Part shown: in pieces, positions 12,401 to 24,400 of the stretch
Layout: each line of letters opens with the position of its first letter
Numbering within the stretch: position 1 is the stretch's first letter
NCBI RefSeq assembly: GCF_000003815.2
Contig: NC_049984.1
Span: 6,229,868 to 6,293,867 of the forward strand
Direction of reading: 5' to 3'
Length of the DNA stretch: 64,000 nt
Origin: Branchiostoma floridae
Taxonomy: Eukaryota; Chordata; Leptocardii; Amphioxiformes; Branchiostomatidae
The notes under the pieces: generated by a model
What the model was told of the DNA's origin: nothing
What the model saw: the letters and a program-made list of their open reading frames with translations, nothing else
The model's database searches: none
Position numbers and translations under genes: made by a program

Positions 12401-15400
12401 ATTCAGGACTCTTGGAGCTATCTTCTGATTCAGGACTCTCGGAGCTCACTTGAGATTCAGGACTTTCGGAGCTCTCTTGTGATTCAGGACTCTCAGGGCT
12501 CACTGATCCAGCATTCCCGGGGCGACCTTGTGATTCGGCATTCTCAGAACTCTCTTCTGAGTCAGGACTCCCGGAGCTCTCTGGTGCTTCTGGACTCTCG
12601 GAGCTGTGTTGTGATTCAGGACTCTCGGAGCTCTCTTCTGATGCCGCACTGTCGGAGCTCTCTTCTAATTCCGGACCCTCAGCGCTCTCTTTTGGTTCAG
12701 AACTCTCAGAGCTCTCATCTGCTACAGGACTTTGGGCTGTATCTTCTGCTTCCGCACTACCGTCGCTCTCTGGTGCATCCGGACTCTCGGAGCTGTCTTG
12801 TGATTCAGGACTCTCTGAGCTATCTTGTGATTCAGGACTCTCTGAACTGTCTTGTGATTCAGGACTCTCTGAGCTATCTTGTGATTCAGGACTGTCGGAG
12901 CTGTCTTGTGATTCAGGACTCTCTGAGCTCACTTGAGATTCAGGACTTTCGGAGCTCTCTTGTGATTCCGGACTCTCAGGGCTGACTTGTGATCCAGCAT
13001 TCCCGGGGCGACTTGGTGATTCGGCATTCTCAGAACTCTCTTGTGATTCAGGACTCTCAGAGCTCACTTGTGATTCAGGACTCTCGGAGCTCACTTGTGA
13101 TTCAGAACTCTCTGAGCTCACTTGAGATTCAGGACTCTCTGAGCTCACTTGAGATTCAGGACTCTTAGAGCTGTCTTCTGATTCCGGACTCTCGGAGCTC
13201 TCTTTTGCTTCAGAACCCTCAAAGCTCTCTTCTGATTCAGGACTTTGTGAGCTCTCATCGTCTACAGGACTCTGGACTGTATCTTCTGCTTCCGTATCAC
13301 CGGCACTCTCTGGTGCTTCCGGACTCTCGGAGCTGTCTTGTGATTCAGGACTCTCGGAGCTGTCTTGTGATTCAGGACTCTCGGAGCTGTCTTGTGATTC
13401 AGGACTCTCAGAGCTCTCTTTTGCTTCAGAACTCTCAGAGCTCTCTTCTGATTCTGGACTTTCTGAGCTCTCATCTGCTACAGGACTCTGGACTGTATCT
13501 TCTGCTTCCGCACTACCGGCGCTCTCTGGTGCATCCGGACTCTCGGAGCTGTCTTGTGATTCAGGACTCTCGGGGCTGTCTTGTGATTCAGGACTCTCGG
13601 AGCTCTCTTCTGATGCCGCTCTGTCTGAGCTCTCTTCTGATTCAGTACTCTCGGAGCTCTCATCTGATGCCACACTGTCGGGGCTTTCTGCTGAATCCGG
13701 ACTCTCAGAGCTCTCTTCTGTTTCTGGACTTTCTGAGCTCTCATCTGCTACAGGACTCTGGACTGTATCATCTGATTCCGCACTACCGGCGCTCTCTGGT
13801 GCATCCGGACTCTCGGAGCTGTCTTGTGATTCAGGACTCTCGGAGCTGTCTTGTGATTCAAGACTCTCGGAGCTCTCTTCTGATTCAGAATTCTCGGAGC
13901 TCTCTTCTGATTCAGGACTCTCAGAGCTCTCTTCTGATTCAGTACTCTCGGAGCTCTCATCTACAGGACTCTGGGCAGTATCTTCTGCTTCCGCATCACC
14001 GGTGCTCTCTGGTGCATCTGGACTCTCGGTGCTGTCTTGTGATTCAGGACTCTCGGAGCTCTCTTCTGATTCAGAATTCTCGGAGCTCTCTTTTGATTCA
14101 GGACTCTCAGAGCTCTCTTCTGATTCAGTACTCTCGGAGCTCTCATCTACAGGACTCTGGGCAGTATCTTCTGCTTCCGCATCACCGGCGCTCTCTGGTG
14201 CATCTGGACTCTCGGTGCTGTCTTGTGATTCAGGACTCTCGGAGCTCTCTTCTGAATCCGGACTCTCAGAGCTCTCTTCTGCTTCAGGACTCTCAGAGCT
14301 CTCTTCTGATTCAGTACTCTCGGAGCCCTCATCTACAGGACTCTGGGCAGTATCTTCTGCTTCCGCATCACCGGCGCTCTCTGGTGCATCTGGACTCTCG
14401 GTGCTGTCTTGTGATTCATCACTCTCGGAGCTCTCTTCTGAATCCGGACTCTCAGAGCTCTCTTCTGCTTCAGAACTCTCAGAGCTCTCATGTGTTACAG
14501 GACTCTGGGCAGTATCTTCTGCTTCCGCACTCCCGGCGCTCTCTGTTGCTTCCAGAATTTCGGAGTTATCTTCTTTAGGACTCTCGGAGCTCTCTTCTGC
14601 TGCAGTAGTTTCGGAGCTCTCTTCTGCATCGGGACTTTGGACTGTCTCTTCTGCTTCCGCTATTCCCGCGCTTACTTGTGATTCAGGACTCTCGGAGCTC
14701 TCTTCCGATCCAGCACTCTCAGGACTCTGTGAGCTCTGTTCTGATTCAGGACTCTCTGAGCTCTGTTCTGATGCAGGACTCTCGGAGCTCTCTTCTAATT
14801 CAGGACTCTCGGAGCTCTCTTCTGATCGAGGTTATTAGTAGGGATAAGAAACTCAATGTTGGTTTGTTTTAATTCAAAGTCACATTTACCGATAAAATGC
14901 GCAACTAAAAGACATCATAATCAACTATTCCAAAATTAAATGAACAATTGTATTCAAAGAAAGTCTTGTATATGTGAATATAGGTTATATTGTGCTGCCA
15001 TTGGACTACCAACTAAGAATATGGTCACCTTCACAGACGATACTGCCGCCTTCTCTACAAGCGCAGTTTTCACCATCCTCTTCCCAGCTCTCTTCAAGCT
15101 ACAGGTTGAAGAACGGTGATTTAGTACACGAAGCTTAAGGAAATTGTCGCCATAAGTAGCATACATAACGTTTGATGTGCAAAAAAAACACAATTCCTAG
15201 GAAACTATTTCGACCATCTTCTACTTTCTTCTTTTCGTCTACTGGTGAAAGTTTCTTATAAATGTATCTCTAAATGAATTGAGCATTATGCCATCACAAA
15301 TTAGCGTCAATATCTCAAAAATATCAAAACGACATAGTATAGAATCCATTAGCATAAGTACGCGGACCAATTAGAAGGCCCCGTTCCACGTTGGTTATGA

Positions 15401-18400
15401 CGCCGTAACACATAGATTCCGACCAGAATGAAGGGATATGCAGGCATTGGCCAAATGCAATAGGAGTGAAACATATGCCAGAGTTGAGGGAATAGGTACA
15501 GACTGCAAGGGGGAAATGGCTTCTTCTGTTAACATTGATAATGAGTTTTGTTGTTCTATATATAAAAAGCGAAACACTGCATGCGCAATGATTCAAACAT
15601 TTTCTGTGGAAATTTTGGTGTCAAATTGCAATCTGGAATCTCCTTACAAATGTATGTACCAAAGAACAAATGTGAATTTTCAAAAATTCGACAAAGGAAT
15701 GCACACGTATAATCCAAGGGATCTATGCGTCATACAGGAGTTTGCAAGTTTGGGTAGGCTATATGATAATAACGTTAATGATCCGCATGCTCCTCGGTGT
15801 ACATGGTGTCATAACGCCTAGCCCTTTGCTATAACCACCTCATAAAACAACCTCGTTCGCTTTGCTAACTCGGTGGTTGTATTCGTTGGTTATAACAAAG
15901 GGCCAGGTGTTATAAAACCATATACACCTCGGGGCGCGTCATTAACCCTTAATCAAATGAGTCGTTATTTACAGCCCATATTGCTTACCACGTAGTAACG
16001 CCCTTGGTCGTCAGTGCACCCACACTCCTCTTGTGGCACACAGGCAAGCCCACTGAGGACGAAGCCTTCATCGCACTCACAGCCTTCTACACAGCCGCGG
16101 GAACAGCTTTCTGGAGCGCTGGTCGTGCAGGTCGCCGGGCAGGCGCTTGTGCACGTAGAGTACGCGCTGTTTTCTGGACACTCCAAAGCTGTTGAAAAGT
16201 AACAAAGGGTTGCGCCAATGCAAATAGCAATTAGTCAAGCAATTGGATACGATTTAGGAAACGGTCAGACGTTTCCGATAGAATCCACTAACTTTCGTCG
16301 GTGACGCTTGGTTAAAGTGTTTGCTCTGACATGGATTGTCCAAAAGAATTACAACAGGTAAAACGTGCATTTACTCCGCACTTTGCTGTTAACCCTGCAG
16401 TCATGTTAGCAGTCCTTAGAATTGACCGAGAATCAAAATGGAACTTACGACAGCGATCTGCCGTCCGCCAAGCAAAGGCCCCCACCCCGGCGTCCCGAGA
16501 GGCGTCCGCGTATGCCTCCAGATTCTCGCACAGGCCCAGGATGTCTCCGTCCCGGGCGCACATGTCCCAGACGCAGTCCTCAAAGGCACCAGAAGGATCC
16601 ACCTGACCATGTCCCACGGCGAACGGACCGGCGCTATCTTGGAGAAGCCCGCACTTGTCCGAAGCGGACACGGCGGCGTTCAGGCTGTCGTCACATTCGG
16701 GATGAGCAACATCGGTAGTCGGGCCGATGTCACCTCCAGGGCAACTAAGAGGAATCATGGACATCATGCGATTATTATATTTGGATGTGCATTGATTTTG
16801 AGAGTATCTTGTATGTGCCAATGATGACTCAATTGCCATAAACTATATGTCTTGATTACTAATAATCGACTCATGATTAATAAAGTTATGTCTTTCCTTC
16901 AAAGACATGTCGACAATGGTGCCGTCTACCTGGATATTAAGAAATACATGTGCACATGTATCGGTTGATGGATCATTGTTTTAAAACACTTACGTCGATA
17001 TGTCGGTGACATGGCTGTTCCCAAACTCCGTCCAGTTTGGAGCCGTGGTTCCGTCTGCTTTGATATAGTCGTCTCCGCGGTTGTCGTTGAAGTTACCGCA
17101 CAGTCCGCACATACTATCTTTGTAGTTATCTGGAACCTCCACCTGTAGCAATAATTTGAAACACGTCAGTATTTCCCCCTCAGATACTTAGGTAGCTACT
17201 AGATACACCCGGCATTGATATTCATTTTTACCTTCACGGAGGGAAAATGTGTTGTTTTGCTTCGTTGCTATTTCTTCTTCTGTTTGAAAAAAATCAATGT
17301 AACTGGCTTAGCACTGTGGTGCTTAAAAAGCATATGTAGCCAGTGGCAAAACAGAGCTGGAGGGGCTGGGCACCATTAGTATACATGTGTTTCAATAAGA
17401 TTATTTTTAATAAACAGAAGAGCACTTTATTTTTGTTTGCATATTTCGCTTGCAACTGTGAACCTATTTCAGCTTATTTTGAATTTTAATGATAACGTTC
17501 TATGATAAGAACGAGTCTGTGTTATGCTTACCTTGACTCTGTGTCGCCCGTCGTAGAAAACATCCACGCACAAGTCCTTCAGCTGCACCCAGACATACCT
17601 GCCGCTCAGACGGACCTTAATATCACCGCCTGCTGCAGAGATGGGGAGCGAGGTCCGCTCGCCGTTCACCTTTCGGAGAATAAAAAAAATCATTTCTCTG
17701 TTCCAAGGTGGACTAAATTACCACAAAATCCATTCTTCATTGAATTGTAAGTGTTCTCAGGTTTAAGTTTTTCTAGTAATGCGTATTGACCAGGTTTAGA
17801 ATTGACACAAGTGCTTTATGCACGTTCATGTATCGCCCTCCTCTCTTTTATTTAACAGAAATCAACCAGTGTTTTTTTACGTACAACAACACTATCACAA
17901 AGTTCTATCAGGTAGGCAAAAACACTGCCACTCACCGTTATTTTCTTTCTTTGAAGAATTCCGATTTCAATGCCGTATGCTTTCACGTACACTTCACGCA
18001 CGACTGCAACTGACGGCTTGCGTGTTAAGGGCACGTTTTGGGTTTCTACAGCAAAGGCGCTGCTGTCTCCACAGTCCTTGGCGAAAGTGTATCGACACGG
18101 GCCTTGGAAGTGGTGACGCCTTCCGTCAAATGTTCTGTAGTGGGGATCTCCAGATGCACTGCAGATGCCTTTGGCTGGACATGCTGGGAAAACGGATAGT
18201 AATGTAAACAGGATAGTGATACCACGCTGTACATTCATTAACATGAGGCATGAAATAAAATCTTATCACCGTTTATTGAAATGTAGTGTTACTGGTACAG
18301 CTCAAATCATAACGTATGGTGGATACATCGTTGTGGTATTGAAGAATTACATTCTTTCATGATCTCTCGAGTAACTAGAATTTACCTTAGCAACTGGTTA

Positions 18401-21400
18401 ACAAGTTACCTGTAGCACTCTGAGAGCTCTGTTCTGATTCAGGACTCTCGGAACTCTCATCTGCTTCAGGACTCACGGAGCTCTCTTCTGATTCAGGACT
18501 CTCGGAGCTGTCTTGTGATTCAGGACTCTCGGAGCTGTCTTGTGATTCAGAACTCTCGGAGCTGTCTTGTGATTCAGAACTCTCGGAGCTCTCTTCTGAT
18601 TCAGAACTCTCGGAGCTCTCTTCTGATTCAGGACTTTCGGAGCTGTCTTGTGATTCAGAACTCTCGGAGCTCTCTTCTGATTCAGAACTCTCGGAGCTCT
18701 CTTCTGATTCAGGACTCTCGGAGCTGTCTTGTGATTCAGAACTCTCGGAGCTGTCTTGTGATCCAGCATTCCCGGGTCGCCCTTGTGATTCAGCATTCTC
18801 AGAACTCTCGTCTGCTTCAGGACTCTCGGGTGATTCAGAACTCTCAAAGCTGTTTTGTGATTCGGGACTTTCGGAGCTGTCTTGTGATTCGGGACTTTCG
18901 GAGCTGTCTTGTGATTCAGGACTCTCGGAGCTCTCTTGTGATATAGTACTCTCGGAGGTATCTTCCAATTCAGTATTCTCGGGACTTTGTGAGCTCTGTT
19001 CTGATTCAGGACTCTCGGAGCTGTCTTGTGATTCGGAACTTTCGGAGCTCACTTGTGATTCAGGACTCTCGGAGCTCTCTTGTGATCCAGTACTCTCGGG
19101 GATGTCTTCCAATTCAGTATTCTCGGAACTTTGTGAGCTCTGTTCTGATTCAGCACTCTCGGACATCTGTTCTGATTCAGCACTCTCGGAGCTCTGTTCT
19201 GTTTCAGAACTCTCGGAGCTGTCTTGTGATTCGAGACTTTCGGAGCTCTCTTCTGATTCCAGACTCTCTGAGCTGTCTTGTGATTCAGGACTCTCGGAGC
19301 TGTCTTGTGATTCGGGACTCTCGGAGCTGTCTTGTGATTCGGGACTCTCGGAGCTGTCTTGTGATTCGGGACTCTCAGAGCTGTCTTGTGATTCGGGACT
19401 CTCGAGGCTGTCTTGTGATTCGGGACGTTCGGAGCTCTTTTCTGATTCAGGACTCTCTGAGCTCTCTTGTGATGCAGGGCTCTCGGAGCTTTCTTCTGAT
19501 GCCACACTGTCGGAGCTGTCTTGTGATTTAGGACTCTCGGAGCTGTTTTCTGTTTCAGAACTCTCGGAGCTCATTTGTGATTCAGAACTCTCGGAGCTTA
19601 CTTGTGGTACAGAGCTCACGGAGCTCTCGTCTGATTCAGTACTCTCGGAGCTGTCTTGTGATTCGGAACTTTCGGAGCTCTCTTCTGATTCAGCTGCAGG
19701 ACTCTCGGAGCTCTCTTCTGATTCAGGACTCTCGGAGCTGTTTTCTGATTCAGGACTCTCCGAGCTCTCTTGTGATACAGCACTCTCGGATGTATCTTCC
19801 AATTTAATATTCTCGGGACTCTGTGAGCTCTGTTCTGATCCGGCACTCTCGGAGCTCTCTTCTGACGCATCACTCTCGGAGCTGTCTTGTGATTCAGAAC
19901 TCTCGGAGCTGTCTTGTGATTCAGAACTCTCGGAGCTGTCTTGTGATACAGCACTCTCGGAGGTATCTTCCAATTCAGTATTCTCGGGACTTTGTGAGCT
20001 CTGTTCTGATCCGGCACTCTCGGAGCTCTCTTCTGATCCAGCATTCTCGGAGGTATTGTCCGATTCAGTACTCTCGGGATTCAGTGAGCTCTCTTCTGAT
20101 TCAGCACTCTGTGAGCTCTCTTCGGATTCTGGACTCTCGGAGCTCTCTTCTGCTTCAGGACTCTCAGAGCTCTCTGCTGATCGAGGATATTAGGAGTTAG
20201 AATGATGCATATCCAAAAGGGACGCTGGCTTGTGTTTAATTTCTAAATCACAAATACAGATAAAATCAGAAAAGACAACGATTAATCATCTATTCCATCA
20301 TAAAATAAACAAATATTCACAGAATGTTTTGTATTTGTGAATATAGGTTATATTGGACTACTAACTAAGAATATGGTCACCTTCACAGACGATGCTGCCG
20401 CCTTCTCTACAAGCGCAGTTTTCACCATCCTCTTCCCAGCTCTCTTCAAGCTGCAGGTGAAAGAAAAGTGATTAAGTACGCGAAGGAAATTGCTTTGTCG
20501 TCAAAAGTAGCAAACAGAACTATTGATGCGGTGTAACCTACAAAAAAATACCATTCCTTAGAAACTATTTCGACCACCTTCTACTTTCTTCTTTCTACCG
20601 GTGAAAGATTCTTATGAATCTATCTTCAAATGAACTGCACATTATGCGAGTAGAAATTATCGTGGATAGCTCAAAAATATAAAAAAAGTCAATAACTGTC
20701 GTTATTTACAGTCCGTGTCGCTTACCACGTAGTAACGCCCCTGGTCGTCAGTGCACCCGCACTCCTCTTGTGGCACACAGGCAAGCCCACTGAGGACGAA
20801 GCCTTCATCGCACTCACAGCCTTCTACACAGCCGCGGGAACAGCTTTCTGGAGCGCTGGTCGTGCAGGTCGTTGGGCAGGCGCTTGTGCACGTAGAGTAC
20901 GCGCTGTTTTCAGGACACTCCAAAGCTGTTGAAATGTAACAATGGGTTGCGCAAAAATAGCAATTACTCAAGCAACTGGTTATGATTTAGGAAACGGTGA
21001 GACATTTCAGGTAAAATCCTCTACCATTCGTCGGTGACACTGGCTTATAGTGTCTGCTATGTCATGGATTGTCCAAAAGAATTACAACAGGTAAATCGTG
21101 CATTTACTCTGTACTTTTCTGTTAAACCATGCAGTATTCTTAGCAGTCCTTAGAAATGGCCGGATATCAAAATGGAACTTACGACAGCGGTCTGCCGTCC
21201 GCCAAGCAAAGACCCCCACCCCGGCGTCCCGAGAGGCATCCGCGTATGCCTCCAGATTCTCGCACAGGCCCAGGATGTCTCCGTCCCGGGCGCACATGTC
21301 CCAGACGCAGTCCTCAAAGGCACCAGAAGGATCCACATGGCCATGTACCACGGCGAACGGGCCGGCACTATCTTGGAGAAGCCCGCACTTGTCTGACGCG

Positions 21401-24400
21401 GACACGGCGGCGTTCAGGCTGTCGTCACATTCGGGATGAGCAACATCGGTAGTCGGGCCGATGTCACCTCCAGGGCAACTGAGAGGAATCATGGACACCA
21501 TGCGATTACTATATATATAAATTCATATACATACATATATATCTGCATGTACATTGATGAAGTGTTGGGTTAAGCGTACTCTCCAAGCAGAGGTTAGGCT
21601 CCGGCTGTTTTTTTAACGTTTTTTTAGTCGTTTTTATCGGGCTTTCTATTTTGTCATTTTTTTGCTGTGTCCGGCCTAACCTCTGCCCGCACTGACCTAT
21701 AGGCGGAGCAAACCTATTGATTCCATGAAGAAAGGNNNNNNNNNNNNNNNNNNNNNNNNNNNNNNNNNNNNNNNNNNNNNNNNNNNNNNNNNNNNNNNNN
21801 NNNNNNNNNNNNNNNNNNNNNNNNNNNNNNNNNNNAAAGGTGCCAGAACACAGCAAAAAAATGACAAAATAGAAATCCCGATAAAAACGACTAAAAAAAC
21901 AGCCGGAGCCTAACCTCTGCTTGGAGAGTAGACTCGATTGCCATAAACTATGTGTCCTGATAGCTAACAATCGACTCATGTTTAATAAGGTTATGCCATC
22001 CCCTATACTGGCAATGGTGCCGTCTACCTGGATATTAAGAAATACATGTGCACATGTATAGGTTGATGGATCATTGTTTTAAAACACCTACGTCGATATG
22101 TCGGTAACATGGCTGTTCCCAAACTCCGTCCAGTTTGGAGCCGTGGTTCCGTCTGCTTTGATGTAGTCGTCTCCGCGGTTGTCGTTGAAGTTACCGCACA
22201 GTCCGCACATACTATCTTTGTAGTTATCTGGAACCTCCACCTGTATGTAGCAATGATTCGAAACACGTCAGTATTTTCGCTTTAGATACCTACGTATACG
22301 TAGCTACTAGATACACCCGGGTTTGATATTTACGTTTACATTCACGGAAGGGAAATGTGTTTTTTTTCCACCGTTTCTTTCTCTTCTTCTGTTTGAAAAA
22401 AATGCCTGATCACATTATGTAGCAGGTGGCAGAACAGAGCTGAAGGAGCTGGGCACCATTTATATACATTTGTTTGAATTATTTGGTTATTAAATGAAAA
22501 CTTTCTATGAAGTAGAGAAAGAAAAGAAAGCAAATAGCTTTATTTTTGGTTTTCCCAGTTTAAAACAAAATCTGAAATGATAAAGTATGATATGAATGAG
22601 TCTGTGTTATGCTTACCTTGATTCTGTGTCGCCCGTCGTAGAAAACATCCACGCACAAGTCCTTCAGCTGCACCCAGACATACCTGCCGCTCAGACGGAC
22701 CTTAATATCACCACCTGCTGCAGAGATGGGGAGCGAGGTCCGCTCGCCGTTCACCTTTCGGAGAATAAAAAAAATCATTTCTCTGTTCCAAGGTGGACTA
22801 AATTACCACAAAATCCATTCTTCATTGAATTGTAAGTGTTCTCAGGTTTCAGCTTTTCTTTTTACGTACAACACCATCACAAAGTTATATAAGGTAGACA
22901 AAAGCACTGACACTCACCGTTATTTTCTTTCTTTGAAGAATTCCGATTTCAATGCCGTATGCTTTCACGTACACTTCACGCACGACTGCAACTGACGGCT
23001 TGCGTGTTAAGGGCACGTTTTGGGTTTCTACAGCAAAGGCGCTGCTGTCTCCACAGTCCTTGGCGAAAGTGTATCTGCACGGGCCTTGGAAGTGGTGACG
23101 CCTTCCGTCAAACGTCCTGTAGTGGGGATCTCCAGATGCACTGCAGATTCCTTTGGCTGGACATGCTGGGAAAACGGAATAGTAAAAAAGCTGTACATTC
23201 ATTAACATGAGGCATGAAATAAGATCTATCACCTTTTATTAAATGAAGTGTTACTGGTACAGCTCAGATCATAACGTGTGGTGGATACATCGGTGTGGTA
23301 TAAAGGAAGTGCATTCTTTCAGCAGTAACTAGAATTTACCTTAGAAATGACATTAACAAGTTACCTGTAGCACTCTGGGAGCTGTCTTCTGCTTCCGGAC
23401 TCTCGGAGCTGTCTTCTTCTTCCGGACTCTCAGAGCTGTCTTGTGATTCAGGACTCTCGGAGCTCCCTTCTGATTCCGGACTCTCGGAGCTGTCTTCTTC
23501 TTCCGGACTCTCGGAGCTTCCTTGTGATTCCGGACTCTCGGAGCTTCCTTGTGATTCCGGACTCTCGGAGCTGTCTTGTGATTCAGGACTCTCGGAGCTG
23601 TCTTGTGATTCAGAACTCTCGGTGCTCCCTTCCGATTCCGGGACTCTCGGAGCTGTCTTGTGATTCAGGACTCCCGGAACTCCCTTCTGATTCCAGACTC
23701 TCGGAGCTGTCCTGTGATTCCGGACTCTCGGAGCTGTCTTGTGATTCAGGACTCCCGGAGCTGTCTTGTGATTCAGGACTCCCGGAGCTTTGTTCCGATT
23801 CAGGACTCTCGGAGCTGTCTTGTGATTCCGGACTCTCGGAGCTCCCTTCTGATTCCGGACTCTCGGAGCTCTCATCTGATCCAGGACTCTCGGAACTGTT
23901 TTGTGATTCAGGACTCTCAGAGCTCTCTTCTGATCCAGCACTCTCGGAGATATCTTCCAATTGAGTAAAGGCAGAGTTATTTTCCGATTCAGTACTCTTG
24001 TCGTTATCTTCGGATTCAGTACTGTCGTCGTTTTCTTCGGATTCGACAGTACTCTCTGAGTTATCCTCGGATTGAGTACTGTCGGAGTTATCTACCGATT
24101 GAGAGCTCTCTTCCGATCCGGCACTCTCGGAGCTCTCGTCTGATCCGTCACTCTCGGAACTCTGTTCTGATCCGCCACTCTCGGAGCTCTCTTCAGATCC
24201 AGCATTCTCGGTGTTATCTTCCGATTGAGTATTCTCGGGGTTACCTTCCGATTCAGTACTCTCGGAGCTCTCTTCTGATCCAGCACTTGCGGAGCTCTCT
24301 TCAGATCCAGCATTCTCGGTGTTATCTTCCGATCGAGTATTCTCGGGGTTACCTTCCGATTCAGTACTCTCGGAGCTCTGTTCTGATCCACCACTCTCGG

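Noticed and set aside
13262-14332. Minus-strand Arg/Lys-rich frames of the type [11 protein letters not shown]
   Set aside because: They are the off-frame readings of the same 27-nt unit and are broken every one or two spacers.
10964-14821. CRISPR-like regular 27-nt repeats
   Set aside because: There are no unique spacers; the units are contiguous, in frame and coding, in a eukaryotic gene.
11062-14838. Long plus-strand open frames (up to 528 codons) over SE3, and similar ones over SE2 and SE1
   Set aside because: Their repeats are the antisense of the Ser/Glu units, they have no start context or splice partners, and the minus-strand frame is fixed by flanking exon phases.
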